From the NCBI GenBank assembly GCA_963710175.1, contig CAVPZC010000002.1, positions 372,001 to 436,000 of the forward strand: a DNA stretch of 64,000 bases. Reading direction: 5' to 3'. Below the pieces are notes generated by a model. It worked only from the letters and a program-made list of their open reading frames with translations. It was not told the origin of the DNA and searched no databases. Within the stretch, counting starts at the first letter, position 1, and every line of letters begins with the position of its first letter. Source of the DNA: Phormidesmis sp963710175 (GTDB lineage Bacteria > Cyanobacteriota > Cyanobacteriia > Phormidesmidales > Phormidesmidaceae). A program made the position numbers and the translations under genes. Below, one piece after another: positions 1-9,700 of this stretch.

Positions 1-119
1 TTGGCGGAGTCGGCGGTGACTTCCTGACCTAAAAAGATAATGCGCTCTCTGAGCAGGCGCGAATAAATGTCAAAGGCGCGTTCTCCGCGACCCGATTGCT
101 CAATAACGGTGGGAATCAT
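1..119 (-). CDS. clpP: ATP-dependent Clp protease proteolytic subunit, 5' part
   Basis: The reverse strand from the ATG at 119 reads into the window edge and begins MIPTVIEQSGRGERAFD, followed by IYSRLLRERIIFLGQEV. This is the conserved N-terminus of ClpP, the serine-peptidase ring that works with ClpC/ClpX ATPases to degrade proteins in the cytoplasm. Only 39 complete codons are inside the window, so the catalytic Ser/His/Asp are not visible, and which of the several cyanobacterial ClpP paralogues this is cannot be told. It is transcribed divergently from the SDR gene at 356. Confidence 0.93.
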   Translation of the reverse strand, partial: MIPTVIEQSGRGERAFDIYSRLLRERIIFLGQEVTADSA

Positions 120-355
120 TAGCAGCTACTCAAGCTATGCGTTTTCATAGATTGTACAGACTTCACCCCGCTCTTTGCTGAGGTCGGCGGGGTGTGGATA
201 ACCCGAAATTGGATAGATGGGGCAATTATGAGGGGATCGATTGGCCGATAGCGGGCTGAGGTGTGCCGCGATCGCCACAAAATGGCATATTTGAGTCACT
301 GTTACGAAAGGGCTATGAATTTTACGAGTCCTAGCGTCGTCTTTGGTCAGCAATC

Positions 356-1027
356 ATGAGTCAGATCTTTCTAGCGGGAGCTAGTCGCGGCGTCGGACGC
401 GAAATTGCCAAACAGCTCGTCGCCAAGGGCCACCAGGTTATCGCCTTACTGCGCAGCGACCAGGCAAAGGCCGAACTCACGCCAATGGGCGTGACCGTTG
501 TTAAAGGAGATGCGCTGGAGGCAGCGGCGATGGTTGAGGCGATCGCTGCACACACACCCGATGCAGTCATTAGCACCATCGGCGGCTTACCCGAAGACGG
601 CGCCACCCGAGCCGACTTTTTGGGCAATAAGCATCTAATCGACGGCGCGGTAGCAGCGCAGGTCAAACGGTTTATTTTAATCAGCTCTATCGGCAGCGGA
701 GAGAGTGCTCAGGCGCTGCCGCCCAATGTGCTAGAGGTGCTTGGGGCCGTGCTCAAAGAAAAAGCGCAGGCGGAAGACTATTTGCAGGGCAGCGGGCTAG
801 CCTATACCGTCATTCGTCCGGGCGGGCTGCTGTCTGAGCCAGCGACGGGTGAAGAGGCGCTCACCGAAGATGTCACCGTAGCAGGCTCTATCCCCCGAGA
901 GGCCGTCGCTCGCCTGGCCGTGCGCTGTCTGGAGAGTGATCGGGCCGTGAATAAAATCTTCTCCGCGATTGACCTCTCGATGCAGCGCTCTGGAAAAGAC
1001 TTTGAGCCAGTTGAGCTGTCAGCATAG
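356..1027 (+). CDS. atypical SDR / NAD(P)-binding oxidoreductase-like protein
   Basis: The 223-residue protein begins with a Rossmann-type nucleotide-binding segment, with FLAGASRGVGREIAKQL at about residues 5-21 (the GASxGxG variant of the dinucleotide loop). It continues with beta-strand/helix alternation and the NmrA/atypical-SDR-like sequences STIGG and FILISSIGSG. No classical YxxxK pair stands out, so it may be a non-catalytic or NAD(P)-sensing member like those common in cyanobacteria and plastids. ATG start. It stands between divergent clpP and a convergent membrane-protein gene. Substrate unknown. Confidence 0.8.
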   Translation: MSQIFLAGASRGVGREIAKQLVAKGHQVIALLRSDQAKAELTPMGVTVVKGDALEAAAMVEAIAAHTPDAVISTIGGLPEDGATRADFLGNKHLIDGAVAAQVKRFILISSIGSGESAQALPPNVLEVLGAVLKEKAQAEDYLQGSGLAYTVIRPGGLLSEPATGEEALTEDVTVAGSIPREAVARLAVRCLESDRAVNKIFSAIDLSMQRSGKDFEPVELSA

Positions 1028-1045
1028 CGGTAGGTGCTGACAGAC

Positions 1046-1561
1046 CTAATCGAGTGGCTTTACCCACTTTTGGCTAATAGCCCAGTCCAAGGTGTAGCGG
1101 GCGGCGACAAACCACAGAAAGCTTTCGCCTGTGATCAGTAGCCAGGGAAGGAGGGTAAAGGTGTCATTCCAGGTCGTTTCAATTTGGGCAAGCGATCTGA
1201 CTAAGGCAAACGCCCCCACCGCCCCGCCACCCAAGTGCAGATTGTCATCCTGGCGGACAATGTAGCGATAGGTCACGCCAAAAAAGAAGCCCGAACACAG
1301 GGCCACGGCCAGATTGACCAGACCAACCAAGACGCTATTGGGCAAGGCCAAAAGGGGCAGCGCGCTAGCGGTGGGCAGCAGCCTCGTGCCCAGCAGCCTC
1401 GTGCCCAGCAGCCTCGTGCCCAGCAGCATTGTGGCAACTAGCCCTACCGCTAGCGCCCCCAAAAGCCCCGCTTTAATCGACTCCAGCCGTGCCTCAGCGG
1501 TGGACATGGCTGCGGGCGGACTCTCCCGCCCATTAAACTGGTGGCTGTCAGACTGGCTCAT
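1046..1561 (-). CDS. hypothetical membrane protein with LLGTR repeats
   Basis: A 171-residue protein I do not recognise. After a polar N-terminus of about 30 residues there are three to four hydrophobic stretches: roughly 32-75, 80-100 and 140-160. Residues 47-61 hold three perfect tandem copies of LLGTR, encoded by a 15-bp DNA repeat (about 1375-1428). The repeat lies inside the first hydrophobic stretch and places a basic residue every five positions, which is odd for a membrane helix. The gene is convergent with the SDR gene and divergent from petN. Confidence 0.65.
   Translation of the reverse strand: MSQSDSHQFNGRESPPAAMSTAEARLESIKAGLLGALAVGLVATMLLGTRLLGTRLLGTRLLPTASALPLLALPNSVLVGLVNLAVALCSGFFFGVTYRYIVRQDDNLHLGGGAVGAFALVRSLAQIETTWNDTFTLLPWLLITGESFLWFVAARYTLDWAISQKWVKPLD
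1375..1428. repeat. 15-bp in-frame tandem repeat
   Basis: The unit CAGCAGCCTCGTGCC occurs three times in perfect tandem, followed by a partial CAGCAG. It lies wholly inside the reverse-strand membrane-protein gene and encodes LLGTR repeats. Because the unit is a multiple of three, copy-number change would preserve frame. Confidence 0.9.
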
Positions 1562-1597
1562 CCCTCACCCGTTCACTAAACAGGCCTAACTTTACCG

Positions 1598-1603
1598 TAT
1601 GAT
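1598..1603 (+). promoter_or_regulatory. possible -10 element of petN
   Basis: TATGAT lies 34 bases before the petN start codon, in the divergent gap between petN and the membrane-protein gene. No convincing -35 hexamer is seen at 17 bases, so this is only a candidate. Confidence 0.3.
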
Positions 1604-1637
1604 AGAAGGTGAAAAGTTTCCGCCTTAAAGTTTTGAT

Positions 1638-1727
1638 ATGGATATTTTGACGCTGGGTTGGGTTTCGCTATTGGCCTGCTTTACCTTTTCTATCTCTATG
1701 GTAATTTGGGGTCGCAACGGCTTCTAA
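1638..1727 (+). CDS. petN: cytochrome b6f complex subunit VIII (PetN)
   Basis: A 29-codon gene encoding MDILTLGWVSLLACF followed by TFSISMVIWGRNGF. This matches the PetN family in length, in the MDILTLGW start and in the WGRNG(L/F) end. PetN is a single transmembrane helix that stabilises the cytochrome b6f complex in the thylakoid membrane, which passes electrons from plastoquinol to plastocyanin. The plastocyanin gene petE lies about 13 kb downstream. The gene is too short for usual ORF cut-offs and is easily missed. Confidence 0.95.
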   Translation: MDILTLGWVSLLACFTFSISMVIWGRNGF

Positions 1728-1791
1728 ACTACCAGTCGACCTCTTGATAGGTCATCTGAAAGCCTCCCGTTGAGTTCTTGAGTGACACGTT

Positions 1792-1977
1792 TTGGCCTCT
1801 TTCCTAGATACAGCCCTACAAAATCAGCTGCTTGCTGTTTTGGCTCTGCTGTCGTTTGTTTTGCTGGTGGTCGTCACTGGTGGCGTCGCCTATCTGACTG
1901 CTGTTGAGTGGCGCGATCGCCGCCGACGCGGCAGGGAAGCGAGCGCTTCATCTGGCAAAGTCAGCCAGCGCAAGTAA
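1792..1977 (+). CDS. small single-helix membrane protein
   Basis: A 61-residue ORF with one strong transmembrane helix (about residues 13-35, LLAVLALLSFVLLVVV) followed by a basic cytoplasmic-type tail (EWRDRRRRGRE). The only possible start in frame is TTG at 1792; a stop lies three codons upstream. Its stop codon is immediately followed by the GTG of rsmB, so the two are probably co-transcribed. The helix loosely recalls the first helix of PsbZ, but the length and tail do not fit. I think it is a real small conserved cyanobacterial protein of unknown role. Confidence 0.6.
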   Translation: MASFLDTALQNQLLAVLALLSFVLLVVVTGGVAYLTAVEWRDRRRRGREASASSGKVSQRK

Positions 1978-3399
1978 GTGCCCATCACCCAGACCCCACA
2001 GACTACCGCTAGACAGATTGCCTTTGAAGCGCTCCGGGCTATTGACCGGGGCGCTTTTGCCGATGTGGTGCTAGACCGCAAGCTCAATCAGTCTCAGCTC
2101 AGCTCGCAAGATAAAGGTCTGGTAACTGAGCTGGTATACGGCAGCGTTCGGCGCAGGCGAACCCTAGACGCGCTGATCGATCAGCTTGGCAAACGCGAGG
2201 CGAGCAAGCAGCCCGCCGACTTGCTACAGATTTTGCGGCTGGGGTTCTATCAGCTGCGCTACCTGACCCATGTGCCTGACCATGCGGTGGTCGATACCAC
2301 AGTCAGGCTTGCCAAGGCTCAGCGTCTCGGTAAGCTCAGCGGCGTGGTCAATGGTATGCTGCGCCAGTACATTCGCCAGACAAACGGCCAGACAAACAGT
2401 CAAACAGACGGCCAGACAAACGCCCAGACAGACGGCCAAACTGATCCGCTACAGCTACCGGCAGACCCGACTGTGCGGCTTGGCATCTTATATAGCTATC
2501 CCGATTGGATTATTCGGGTGTGGCAGTCGATGCTGCCTGAGGCAGAAGTCGCGGCGCTGTGTGAATGGTTTAATCAGCCGCCTCGGCTAGATTTGCGGAT
2601 CAACCTAAAGCGCTACTCTCTGGCCGAAGCTCAAGCCATCTTTGCAGAAGTGGGCATTGAGACAGAACCGGTAACGGCGGTGCCATCGGCTTTGCGATTA
2701 AAGAAACATCAGGGAGCGATCGCTCATCTCCCAGGCTACGCAGAAGGCTGGTGGGCCGTGCAAGACAGCAGCGCTCAGCTGGTCAGCTATCTGCTCGATC
2801 CGCAGCCGGGGGAAACCATTATTGATGCCTGCGGTGCACCGGGGGGCAAAAGTCTGCACACAGCAGAGCTGATGGGCGATCAGGGAACGGTTTGGAGCTG
2901 TGATCGCACCGCCTCCCGCACCCGCAAAATTCAGCAAAATATTGATCGACTCGGGCTCACCGCCGTCCGTCCGCTAATGTGCGACAGCCGCAACCAGCCC
3001 ACCTTTGTTGCTAAAGCCGACCGCGTGCTGCTAGATGTGCCCTGCTCAGGGCTCGGCACCCTGCACCGCCACGCCGATGCCCGCTGGCGGCAAACCCCAG
3101 ATTCTGTAGCGGGCCTAGTGACTTTGCAAAGGCAGCTATTGAGCCATGTTGCCACCTGGGTAAAGCCGGGCGGTGTTATGGTCTATGCGACCTGCACCCT
3201 TAACTTGGAAGAAAACGAAGCGCAGATTCAGTGGTTTTTAAGCGAGCATCAGGGCTGGCAGATAGAAGCGCCGCCGCCAGACTTGGGCCTGGTAGATACG
3301 GCCTCAATCTGGATAAAAGTGTGGCCCCATCAGCAAAATATGGACGGCTTTTTTATGGTGAAATTGCGTGCGCCCGTCGGCGAGATTGAAGCCGTCTGA
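1978..3399 (+). CDS. rsmB: 16S rRNA (cytosine-967-C5)-methyltransferase RsmB
   Basis: A 473-residue protein with the two-part structure of RsmB. The N-terminal NusB-like helical domain (ARQIAFEALRAIDRGAFADV onward) is followed by an SAM-dependent Rossmann methyltransferase domain. That domain has GAPGGKSLHTAELM (SAM motif I, about residue 284), DVPCSGLGTLHRH (the Cys of motif IV) and YATCTLNLEENE (the catalytic Cys of motif VI). It would methylate C967 of 16S rRNA. Start GTG, directly abutting the preceding small gene. Residues about 134-157 hold an unusual Gln/Thr/Asn/Asp-rich run of tandem repeats between the two domains, not part of the normal fold. Confidence 0.93.
   Translation: MPITQTPQTTARQIAFEALRAIDRGAFADVVLDRKLNQSQLSSQDKGLVTELVYGSVRRRRTLDALIDQLGKREASKQPADLLQILRLGFYQLRYLTHVPDHAVVDTTVRLAKAQRLGKLSGVVNGMLRQYIRQTNGQTNSQTDGQTNAQTDGQTDPLQLPADPTVRLGILYSYPDWIIRVWQSMLPEAEVAALCEWFNQPPRLDLRINLKRYSLAEAQAIFAEVGIETEPVTAVPSALRLKKHQGAIAHLPGYAEGWWAVQDSSAQLVSYLLDPQPGETIIDACGAPGGKSLHTAELMGDQGTVWSCDRTASRTRKIQQNIDRLGLTAVRPLMCDSRNQPTFVAKADRVLLDVPCSGLGTLHRHADARWRQTPDSVAGLVTLQRQLLSHVATWVKPGGVMVYATCTLNLEENEAQIQWFLSEHQGWQIEAPPPDLGLVDTASIWIKVWPHQQNMDGFFMVKLRAPVGEIEAV
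2377..2446. repeat. 12-bp in-frame repeat run inside rsmB
   Basis: Degenerate tandem copies of a 12-bp unit (GGCCAGACAAAC and variants) encode alternating GQTN/SQTD/GQTD/AQTD residues in the linker between the NusB-like and methyltransferase domains of RsmB. Confidence 0.8.
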
Positions 3400-3509
3400 G
3401 CCCTGGGCTACCTCTTTTCATCTTCGTATATCAGCATCGCTGTCTAACCTTAGAAACCTACTGGCGGTTTGAGCTATTAGCTCTGCCTATTGGCAGATGG
3501 CGGTCTGTC

Positions 3510-5036
3510 GTGGGTGATACTTTTCTTAACAATTTAGAGAAGCCGGTTATTATGGGGAGTGAATTGACACGGCTTAATATGACGGCGTCCTCCCCTTCTG
3601 ACCATTCCATCGGCCAAAAGGCAAAAGGCTTTATAGAACGGCGAATTTTGCTCGGTCAGCCCCTCACGCTAGAGCTGAGTGCCATTTTGCTGGTGTACTT
3701 TGTTCAGGGTATTTTGGGGCTGGCTCGGCTGGCTGTGAGCTTTTTCTTGAAAGATGACATTGCCCTTTCGCCAGCGGAAGTCTCAGCGCTGATGGGGGTG
3801 GCGGCGCTGCCGTGGACAATTAAGCCGGTGTTTGGCTTTTTGTCGGATGGGCTGCCGATCTTGCGCTATCGGCGGCGGCCCTATTTGATTATTTCGGGCG
3901 TGTTGGGGGCGATCGCCTGGCTCTCAATGGCTACAGTTGTCAATACCGCAATGGCTGCGACCGCTGCGATTTTGCTCTCATCGCTGTCGGTGGCTATTTC
4001 TGATGTGATTGTCGATTCGCTGGTGGTAGAGCGGGCTCGTTCAGAAGACCAGGGCGATGCCGGAACGCTACAGTCTTTAGCCTGGGGCGCTTCGGCGGTC
4101 GGGGGTTTGATTACAGCCTATCTGGGAGGGCTACTGCTAGAGAACACCAGTACTCAGGTTGTTTTCGGCATTACCGCCACCTTTCCGCTGGTAGTTTCAG
4201 CCGTGGCATGGCTCATTTCAGAAGATCCGGTTGCTGAGCAGTCCAACTTACAGGTCGTGATAGATCAGGTGAAGCTGCTCAAAGGGGCGGTCTCTCAGAA
4301 AGCGATTTGGATGCCTGCGCTGTTCTTGTTTTTATGGCAGGCCACACCGACCGCCGATTCAGCCTTTTTCTTTTTTTCTACCAACGAATTGGGGTTTGAG
4401 CCTGAATTTTTAGGGCGCGTGCGGCTGGTGACTAGCTTTGCCTCGCTGGTTGGCATCTGGATTTTTCAGCGCTTTCTCAAAGAAGTCTCCTTTCGCAAGA
4501 TTTTTGGCTGGTCTACAGTACTTTCGGCAGTCCTCGGTATGACGATGCTGCTGCTGGTCACTCACGCCAATCGAGCCCTGGGCATTGACGACCACTGGTT
4601 TAGTCTGGGCGATAGTTTGGTGCTGACCGTCGCCGGGCAAATCGCTTTTATGCCGGTGCTGGTGCTGTCGGCGCGGCTCTGTCCGCCGGGTGTAGAAGCA
4701 ACTCTGTTTGCCCTGCTGATGTCTGTAGTCAACCTGTCGGGCCTGCTCTCCCACGAGCTGGGCGCACTGCTAACCCACTGGCTGCACGTTACCGAAACTG
4801 ATTTCGGCAATCTATGGCTGCTGGTGCTGTTGACCAACACTTCTACGCTGCTACCGCTGCCGCTGCTAGGTCTTTTGCCCGAGACCTCGGCAGTCGGGTC
4901 AGATCAGACGAGTCAATCAGAGCCTACCGACTCATCTGACCATCCGGTTGGTGCAATTCTCCAGGGGGAACCGGCTATAGCCCTGGCTACGCCTGAAATC
5001 ACCGAAGAGGCAGCGGCGCTAGATGTCACTGTTTGA
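3510..5036 (+). CDS. folate-biopterin transporter family (BT1/MFS) protein
   Basis: A 508-residue polytopic membrane protein with about 12 hydrophobic segments. Signature sequences are VYFVQGILGLARLAVSFFLK (about 52-71), SALMGVAALPWTIKPVFGF and SDGLPILRYRRRPYLI, typical of the BT1/folate-biopterin transporter branch of the major facilitator superfamily found in cyanobacteria and chloroplasts. It probably moves folates or pterins across the plasma membrane. The C-terminal 60 residues are acidic, polar and poorly ordered. The start is uncertain: GTG at 3510 gives the longest form, and ATG at 3552 or 3579 would remove 14 or 23 residues without touching the membrane core. Confidence 0.85.
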   Translation: MGDTFLNNLEKPVIMGSELTRLNMTASSPSDHSIGQKAKGFIERRILLGQPLTLELSAILLVYFVQGILGLARLAVSFFLKDDIALSPAEVSALMGVAALPWTIKPVFGFLSDGLPILRYRRRPYLIISGVLGAIAWLSMATVVNTAMAATAAILLSSLSVAISDVIVDSLVVERARSEDQGDAGTLQSLAWGASAVGGLITAYLGGLLLENTSTQVVFGITATFPLVVSAVAWLISEDPVAEQSNLQVVIDQVKLLKGAVSQKAIWMPALFLFLWQATPTADSAFFFFSTNELGFEPEFLGRVRLVTSFASLVGIWIFQRFLKEVSFRKIFGWSTVLSAVLGMTMLLLVTHANRALGIDDHWFSLGDSLVLTVAGQIAFMPVLVLSARLCPPGVEATLFALLMSVVNLSGLLSHELGALLTHWLHVTETDFGNLWLLVLLTNTSTLLPLPLLGLLPETSAVGSDQTSQSEPTDSSDHPVGAILQGEPAIALATPEITEEAAALDVTV

Positions 5037-5136
5037 TCGAGAGACCCGCCGAATAGACCCGCGCCTGTCTGTGTCCATCAGACTATGGCTGCGAACTGCC
5101 TTTGCCCACAGACTTTGACGTTAAACCCTTTTACCT

Positions 5137-6660
5137 ATGCAAACGCTCCAATCACCGGCTCGTGACTCCTCTGCTGACTCCTTTCGAGACGATTGGAAAA
5201 ATGGTTACCGCTCTCAGCCCGAAGAATTTGCCTATTGGGTAGATGATATTGAAGGCGAAATTCCGCCGGCGCTGTCGGGAACGGTGTTTCGTAACGGGCC
5301 AGGGCTGACCGATATCAATGGCTACCGGCTACAGCATCCGTTTGATGGCGATGGCATGATCAGCTCGATGGCGATCGCCGACGGACGCGCCTTTTACCGC
5401 AATCGGTTTGTGCGCACAGCCGGATACCTGGCCGAGCAAAAAAGCGGTAAACCTGAGTATCGTGGCGTCTTTGGCACCCAAAAGCCGGGCGGCTGGCTAG
5501 CCAATGCCTTTGATACTCAGCTCAAGAACATTGCTAATACCCACATTATCTATTGGGGCAACAAGCTGCTGGCCCTCTGGGAAGCTGCCGAACCGCACCG
5601 CCTCGACCCCCAGACGCTAGAAACACTAGGGCTGGACTATCTCGATGGGCTGCTCAAAGAAGGCGACGCCTTTGCCGCTCACCCCAAAATCGATCCGGAC
5701 TGCCAAGGCGCAGCGCGGCTGGTCAATTTTGCGGTGAAGCCAGGGCTCTCTAGCACCATTAGCCTGTTTGAATTTAGTGCCGACGGGCAGCTGACGGAGC
5801 GGCGGCGTCATACCTTACCTGGCTTTGCTTTCCTGCACGATTTTGCCATTACGCCCAACTACTACATTTTCGTCCAAAACCCGGTGAGCTTTAATCCGCT
5901 GCCCTTTGTATTAGGTATTAAGGGGGCTGCCGAGTGCATTCAGTTCAACCCTAAGCAGCCAACTAAGATCGTCGTGATTCCGCGTAGCGATACGGTTAGG
6001 GGCTCTGCTGAGCAGGGTGAAGTCCGCTTTTTTGATACCGACCCTTGCTTTGTTTTTCACCATGCCAATGCCTTTGAGCAAGACGGCAAACTGATTTTGG
6101 ATTCGGTCTGCTACGAAAAATTTCCGACATTAGAAGGGGCCAGCGACTACAGCGAAATAGATTTCGACCATGTGCCTGCCAGTAAGCTGTGGCGATTTGT
6201 CGTTGACCTGACCGCAGAAACGGTCGATGTAGAGGTGCTGATTGAGCGCAGCTGTGAGTTTCCGGCGCTGCATCCGCAAAAGGTAGGACGTGCCTATCGC
6301 TACCTGTATATGGGCGCGGCTCATGGCAGTACGGGCAACGCGCCCATACAGGCCCTGCTGAAGCGAAATATGGAAACGGGCGAAGAACAGATATGGAGCG
6401 CTGCGCCGCGAGGGTTTGGGGGAGAGCCGCTATTTGTGCCCCATCCAGATGGGAGCAAGGAGGACGATGGCTGGCTGCTGCTGTGGATTTACAACGCTGA
6501 ATTTCATCGCACCGAACTGGCCATTTTTGATGCTAAAGACATCACGCTTGGCCCCGTTGCCACGCTCAAGCTAAAGCACCATGTGCCCTATGGACTGCAT
6601 GGAAGCTTCACGCCAGCCTACCTTGGCCCAGACGCTAGCGCCGCAGAATCTAGCTCATAG
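5137..6660 (+). CDS. carotenoid cleavage oxygenase family protein
   Basis: A 507-residue RPE65/CCD-family protein, the usual full length. Recognisable features are GTVFRNGPGL and HPFDGDGMIS near the N-terminus and iron-ligand histidines in the contexts AAHPKIDP, FLHDFAIT, VFHHANAFE and YGLHGSFTP. These fit a seven-bladed propeller holding a four-histidine Fe(II) centre. The family cleaves double bonds in carotenoids or apocarotenoids, and cyanobacterial members include apocarotenoid 15,15'-oxygenases. Substrate and cleavage position cannot be read from sequence. ATG start. It lies convergent to the large gene at 6717. Confidence 0.9.
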   Translation: MQTLQSPARDSSADSFRDDWKNGYRSQPEEFAYWVDDIEGEIPPALSGTVFRNGPGLTDINGYRLQHPFDGDGMISSMAIADGRAFYRNRFVRTAGYLAEQKSGKPEYRGVFGTQKPGGWLANAFDTQLKNIANTHIIYWGNKLLALWEAAEPHRLDPQTLETLGLDYLDGLLKEGDAFAAHPKIDPDCQGAARLVNFAVKPGLSSTISLFEFSADGQLTERRRHTLPGFAFLHDFAITPNYYIFVQNPVSFNPLPFVLGIKGAAECIQFNPKQPTKIVVIPRSDTVRGSAEQGEVRFFDTDPCFVFHHANAFEQDGKLILDSVCYEKFPTLEGASDYSEIDFDHVPASKLWRFVVDLTAETVDVEVLIERSCEFPALHPQKVGRAYRYLYMGAAHGSTGNAPIQALLKRNMETGEEQIWSAAPRGFGGEPLFVPHPDGSKEDDGWLLLWIYNAEFHRTELAIFDAKDITLGPVATLKLKHHVPYGLHGSFTPAYLGPDASAAESSS

Positions 6661-6716
6661 TCATCGGGTCTCAAGGTGTCTTGGGGGTGTCTTGGGCGGA
6701 TGTAATGGTGCCACTT

Positions 6717-9700
6717 CTATGCTATTTCTGGCGCTAGCTGCGCCGTCAGAGGCTCCTTGAGCGTTTGAGCTTTGTCAGCCAAGATAGCCTCTAAGTGAGT
6801 GCGCAGGCGATCGCCCTGCTGTGGGTCGGCGATATAGATTTGACCGCCCTGCTTTTTAAACAAAGGCAGTTCTGCCAGCGTCTGATACGTCCCAATCTTC
6901 GAAGACTGAGCGCTGATCAAAGGGCGATCGCCCTCAGTTGGCACCAAACCCGGCGGCAGATGGCCTTCTATCAGCGCCAGAATGTGAGACTGACAAACCT
7001 GGGTGTTGATTCCTCGTTGCTCTAGCAGATGCAAGATGCCGCCAGCGGGCAAGGGCTGCTCAGGCAACACGCGCAGCAGTTCTAGCAGTAAGAAATAGTC
7101 GCTGTACTGATGGCGGTGGGTATCGAGCACCTGCGGATAGTGACACAGATTAGCCAGACCGTAGGCCACCCGACTACAGCTATCGGAGTACTCGCCGCTG
7201 TAGGTGTCTTGAATGATGGTGGCATTGGGGAACTTTTGTCGCAGCCAGCGAGCGATCGCACCTAAAGAAGCCGTGCCCCCTGTGCAAACAACCTGATTCA
7301 CCGCCTGAGGAGACAGTCCCTGCTGACTGAGCAGGCCGTTGATCTGCCGGTTGACCCGCTGAATGTAGGGTAAAAATACTTTGGTCTCTAAGTCTTTGCG
7401 CCTAATCACCCAGCGCTGATCCGCCAGCGCTAATTCAGTCTGATTTTCTTCCTGCAAATCTAGCTTCATCTGGCGAGCAGCGGCCAGCGCCTGCCTGCCC
7501 AAAGGTGAACCGTTCAGACGCTGCTGTAGGCGGTGGCGCTTAATCCGATCTGCTTCTCCCGGTTGGGGCAAGTTGAGACGATGCAGCCCCAATGCTTGCC
7601 AGGTATTTGCCGTTGTCTCGTCTGTGTCCGTCTGCTGAGGAGCCTCCAGCCGGGCCTGCGCTGGCAGATGCAGCAGCTGACAAACAATATCCTGATCGAG
7701 GCTGTCTCCTCCATAGGCAAAGCTGCGCAGCGTAAAGTCGGCGTAGCTCAGCTGATCGAGTTCGGCAGGCAGATCGACCATAGCCGCTTCGGTCAGGGCA
7801 GCACCCGCACTGAGGACAACCGTCCCGCCCGACCAGTTGCAGTTGTAGAGACCGGGCTGCTGGTCTTCTGGTAAATCGTCAGCCACCCGAGGGTCTGGCA
7901 GCGCGGAGAGGAGAGCGGCGATCGCCTCTTCAACAAAAAATATCTGCTCAGCCTGCTGAACCAGGCCCGCCGCTAATACTGCCTCGCGAATATTGAAGCT
8001 GTAGGTATCGGGCCAGTTGTTGGGATAGCCCACAATCACCCCCCGCAAATCCACCAGGGCGCGGCGCAGGGCGCTATCTCGCAGGCCCACAGCGCGGCAG
8101 CGGGGGCGATCTCCGCTAAGCGTTTTGAGCAGATCGGCTAGGGTTTCCTGCACCGTTATTAGGGGCAGAGTAACCTGATCAGACCACTGGACCAAAGGTT
8201 CACCCGACGCGCCATCGGGAATGCCGATTTTGATCAGGGGCTTAATATTTCGCAGCAGCGGGGCAGCTGGCTGGAGCGCTGCCGGTCCGATGGCACCCAA
8301 TGGGGGGCTAGCCTGCTCATCGATTTGCGCCACAGTCGGCAGTCGAAAGCGGTCGGACTGGTCATCGCCTGGCATGTTCCAGCACAGCGGATAGACTTGG
8401 TCGCCCCGCTGATTCATCAGCACAGCCGATAGACCGGTCGTGCCAATGTCAATTCCTAAAAACCAATCAGCCGGCTGGCCGTCAGTCGGATCTGCTTCGC
8501 CCTCGTCTACAGGCGGCAGATCTGACAGCAGGTCGCGATCAGTCGTTTCAAATAGACTGATAATTTCCTGATCGGCTGAGTCCCCTTCTGCTGATGTCGT
8601 CAGCTCAGCCTCTTCTTCTGTTGTCGTTTCAGGTAGAGGCGGGGCATCCACCGGCAGCAGCTCGCTTAGTCCGATGGGGTCGTCTGCGAGGGCAGGGACA
8701 TCAGCAGGAGCCTCTGATAGTGCAGCTGGCTCTTCTTCGAGGCGATCAGGTCGGATCTCTGCCGCCACGAACTGAGGCTGAGACGTCTGCAACGCTTCAG
8801 TCTCTTCTTCCTCAGGCAATATCTCAGCTTCATTCTCAGAAAAGTCTTCGGGTTCGTCTGTGGGAACGTTTTCAGCTTCACCCGCAGGCATATCTGGAAT
8901 CAGCGCTGACTCTAGCGGTAGGGAGGCTGCTGAGAGCGTTTCGGGGGGTGGGGCAGGCGCTTCAAAAACAACCGCTTCTTCAAGATCTGAGGTCAGCGCG
9001 TTGAGTTCGCTGTCAACGGTTTCTGTGGCGACCCGATCAGCATCCTGGCTGGCGGCTTCCAACTCAGCTACTAGCTCAGCGGGCAGCGCGTCCTCTGCTG
9101 CATCCGATTCCCAATCGCTGGCGAACTTGATGCCATCTGGATCTGGATCATCTATGTCTGGATCATCCGTATCTGGAATGTCTGGTACCAAGGCCGATTC
9201 GGGTGGGGCGATTCTCCCTTCGAGAGACTGTGTCAACGCTACCGCCGGTTCAATATCGTCTGCTGCCACATCCAAATTCAGGTCTGGATCCAGATTCAGG
9301 TCTAGATTCACCTCTGGCTCTAGCTCTGGGTCCAGCGCTGACTCGGCACCTGGTTCGGTATCTGATTCGATATCTGGTGGTAGGCTCTCCGACATTGATT
9401 CGCCCAAATCTGGCAAAACATCGGCAAGCTCGGCCTCGTCGACAGTTGGCTCGAAAGCGATCGCGGGGGGCTCTATTTCAGACTGCTCCGTATCGTCGAG
9501 GTCTGGATCAAGGGTCAGATCGTCAAATGTCAGATCCGCGAGATAGGCCGTATCATCCGTTGAAGTCAATTCCGCTTCGGTGACGGAATCTGTTGCTTCG
9601 GTATCGGCTCCTGGGCTGTAAGGCTGGGCTCCATCGCTACGATCAATGTCTAGCTTCAGCAAGTCTAGATCAATGGTGCCATCCTCGCGGATGCAGTCTT

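Noticed and set aside
1375..1428. Short regularly repeated units that could suggest a CRISPR array
   Set aside because: The units are directly tandem with no spacers, are 15 bp and lie in frame inside a gene; no cas genes are near.
8860..9546. 228-codon forward ORF, Ser/Ala-rich
   Set aside because: It is the antisense shadow of the acidic low-complexity part of the giant reverse-strand gene; its composition mirrors the Asp/Glu/Ser codons and it has no family features.
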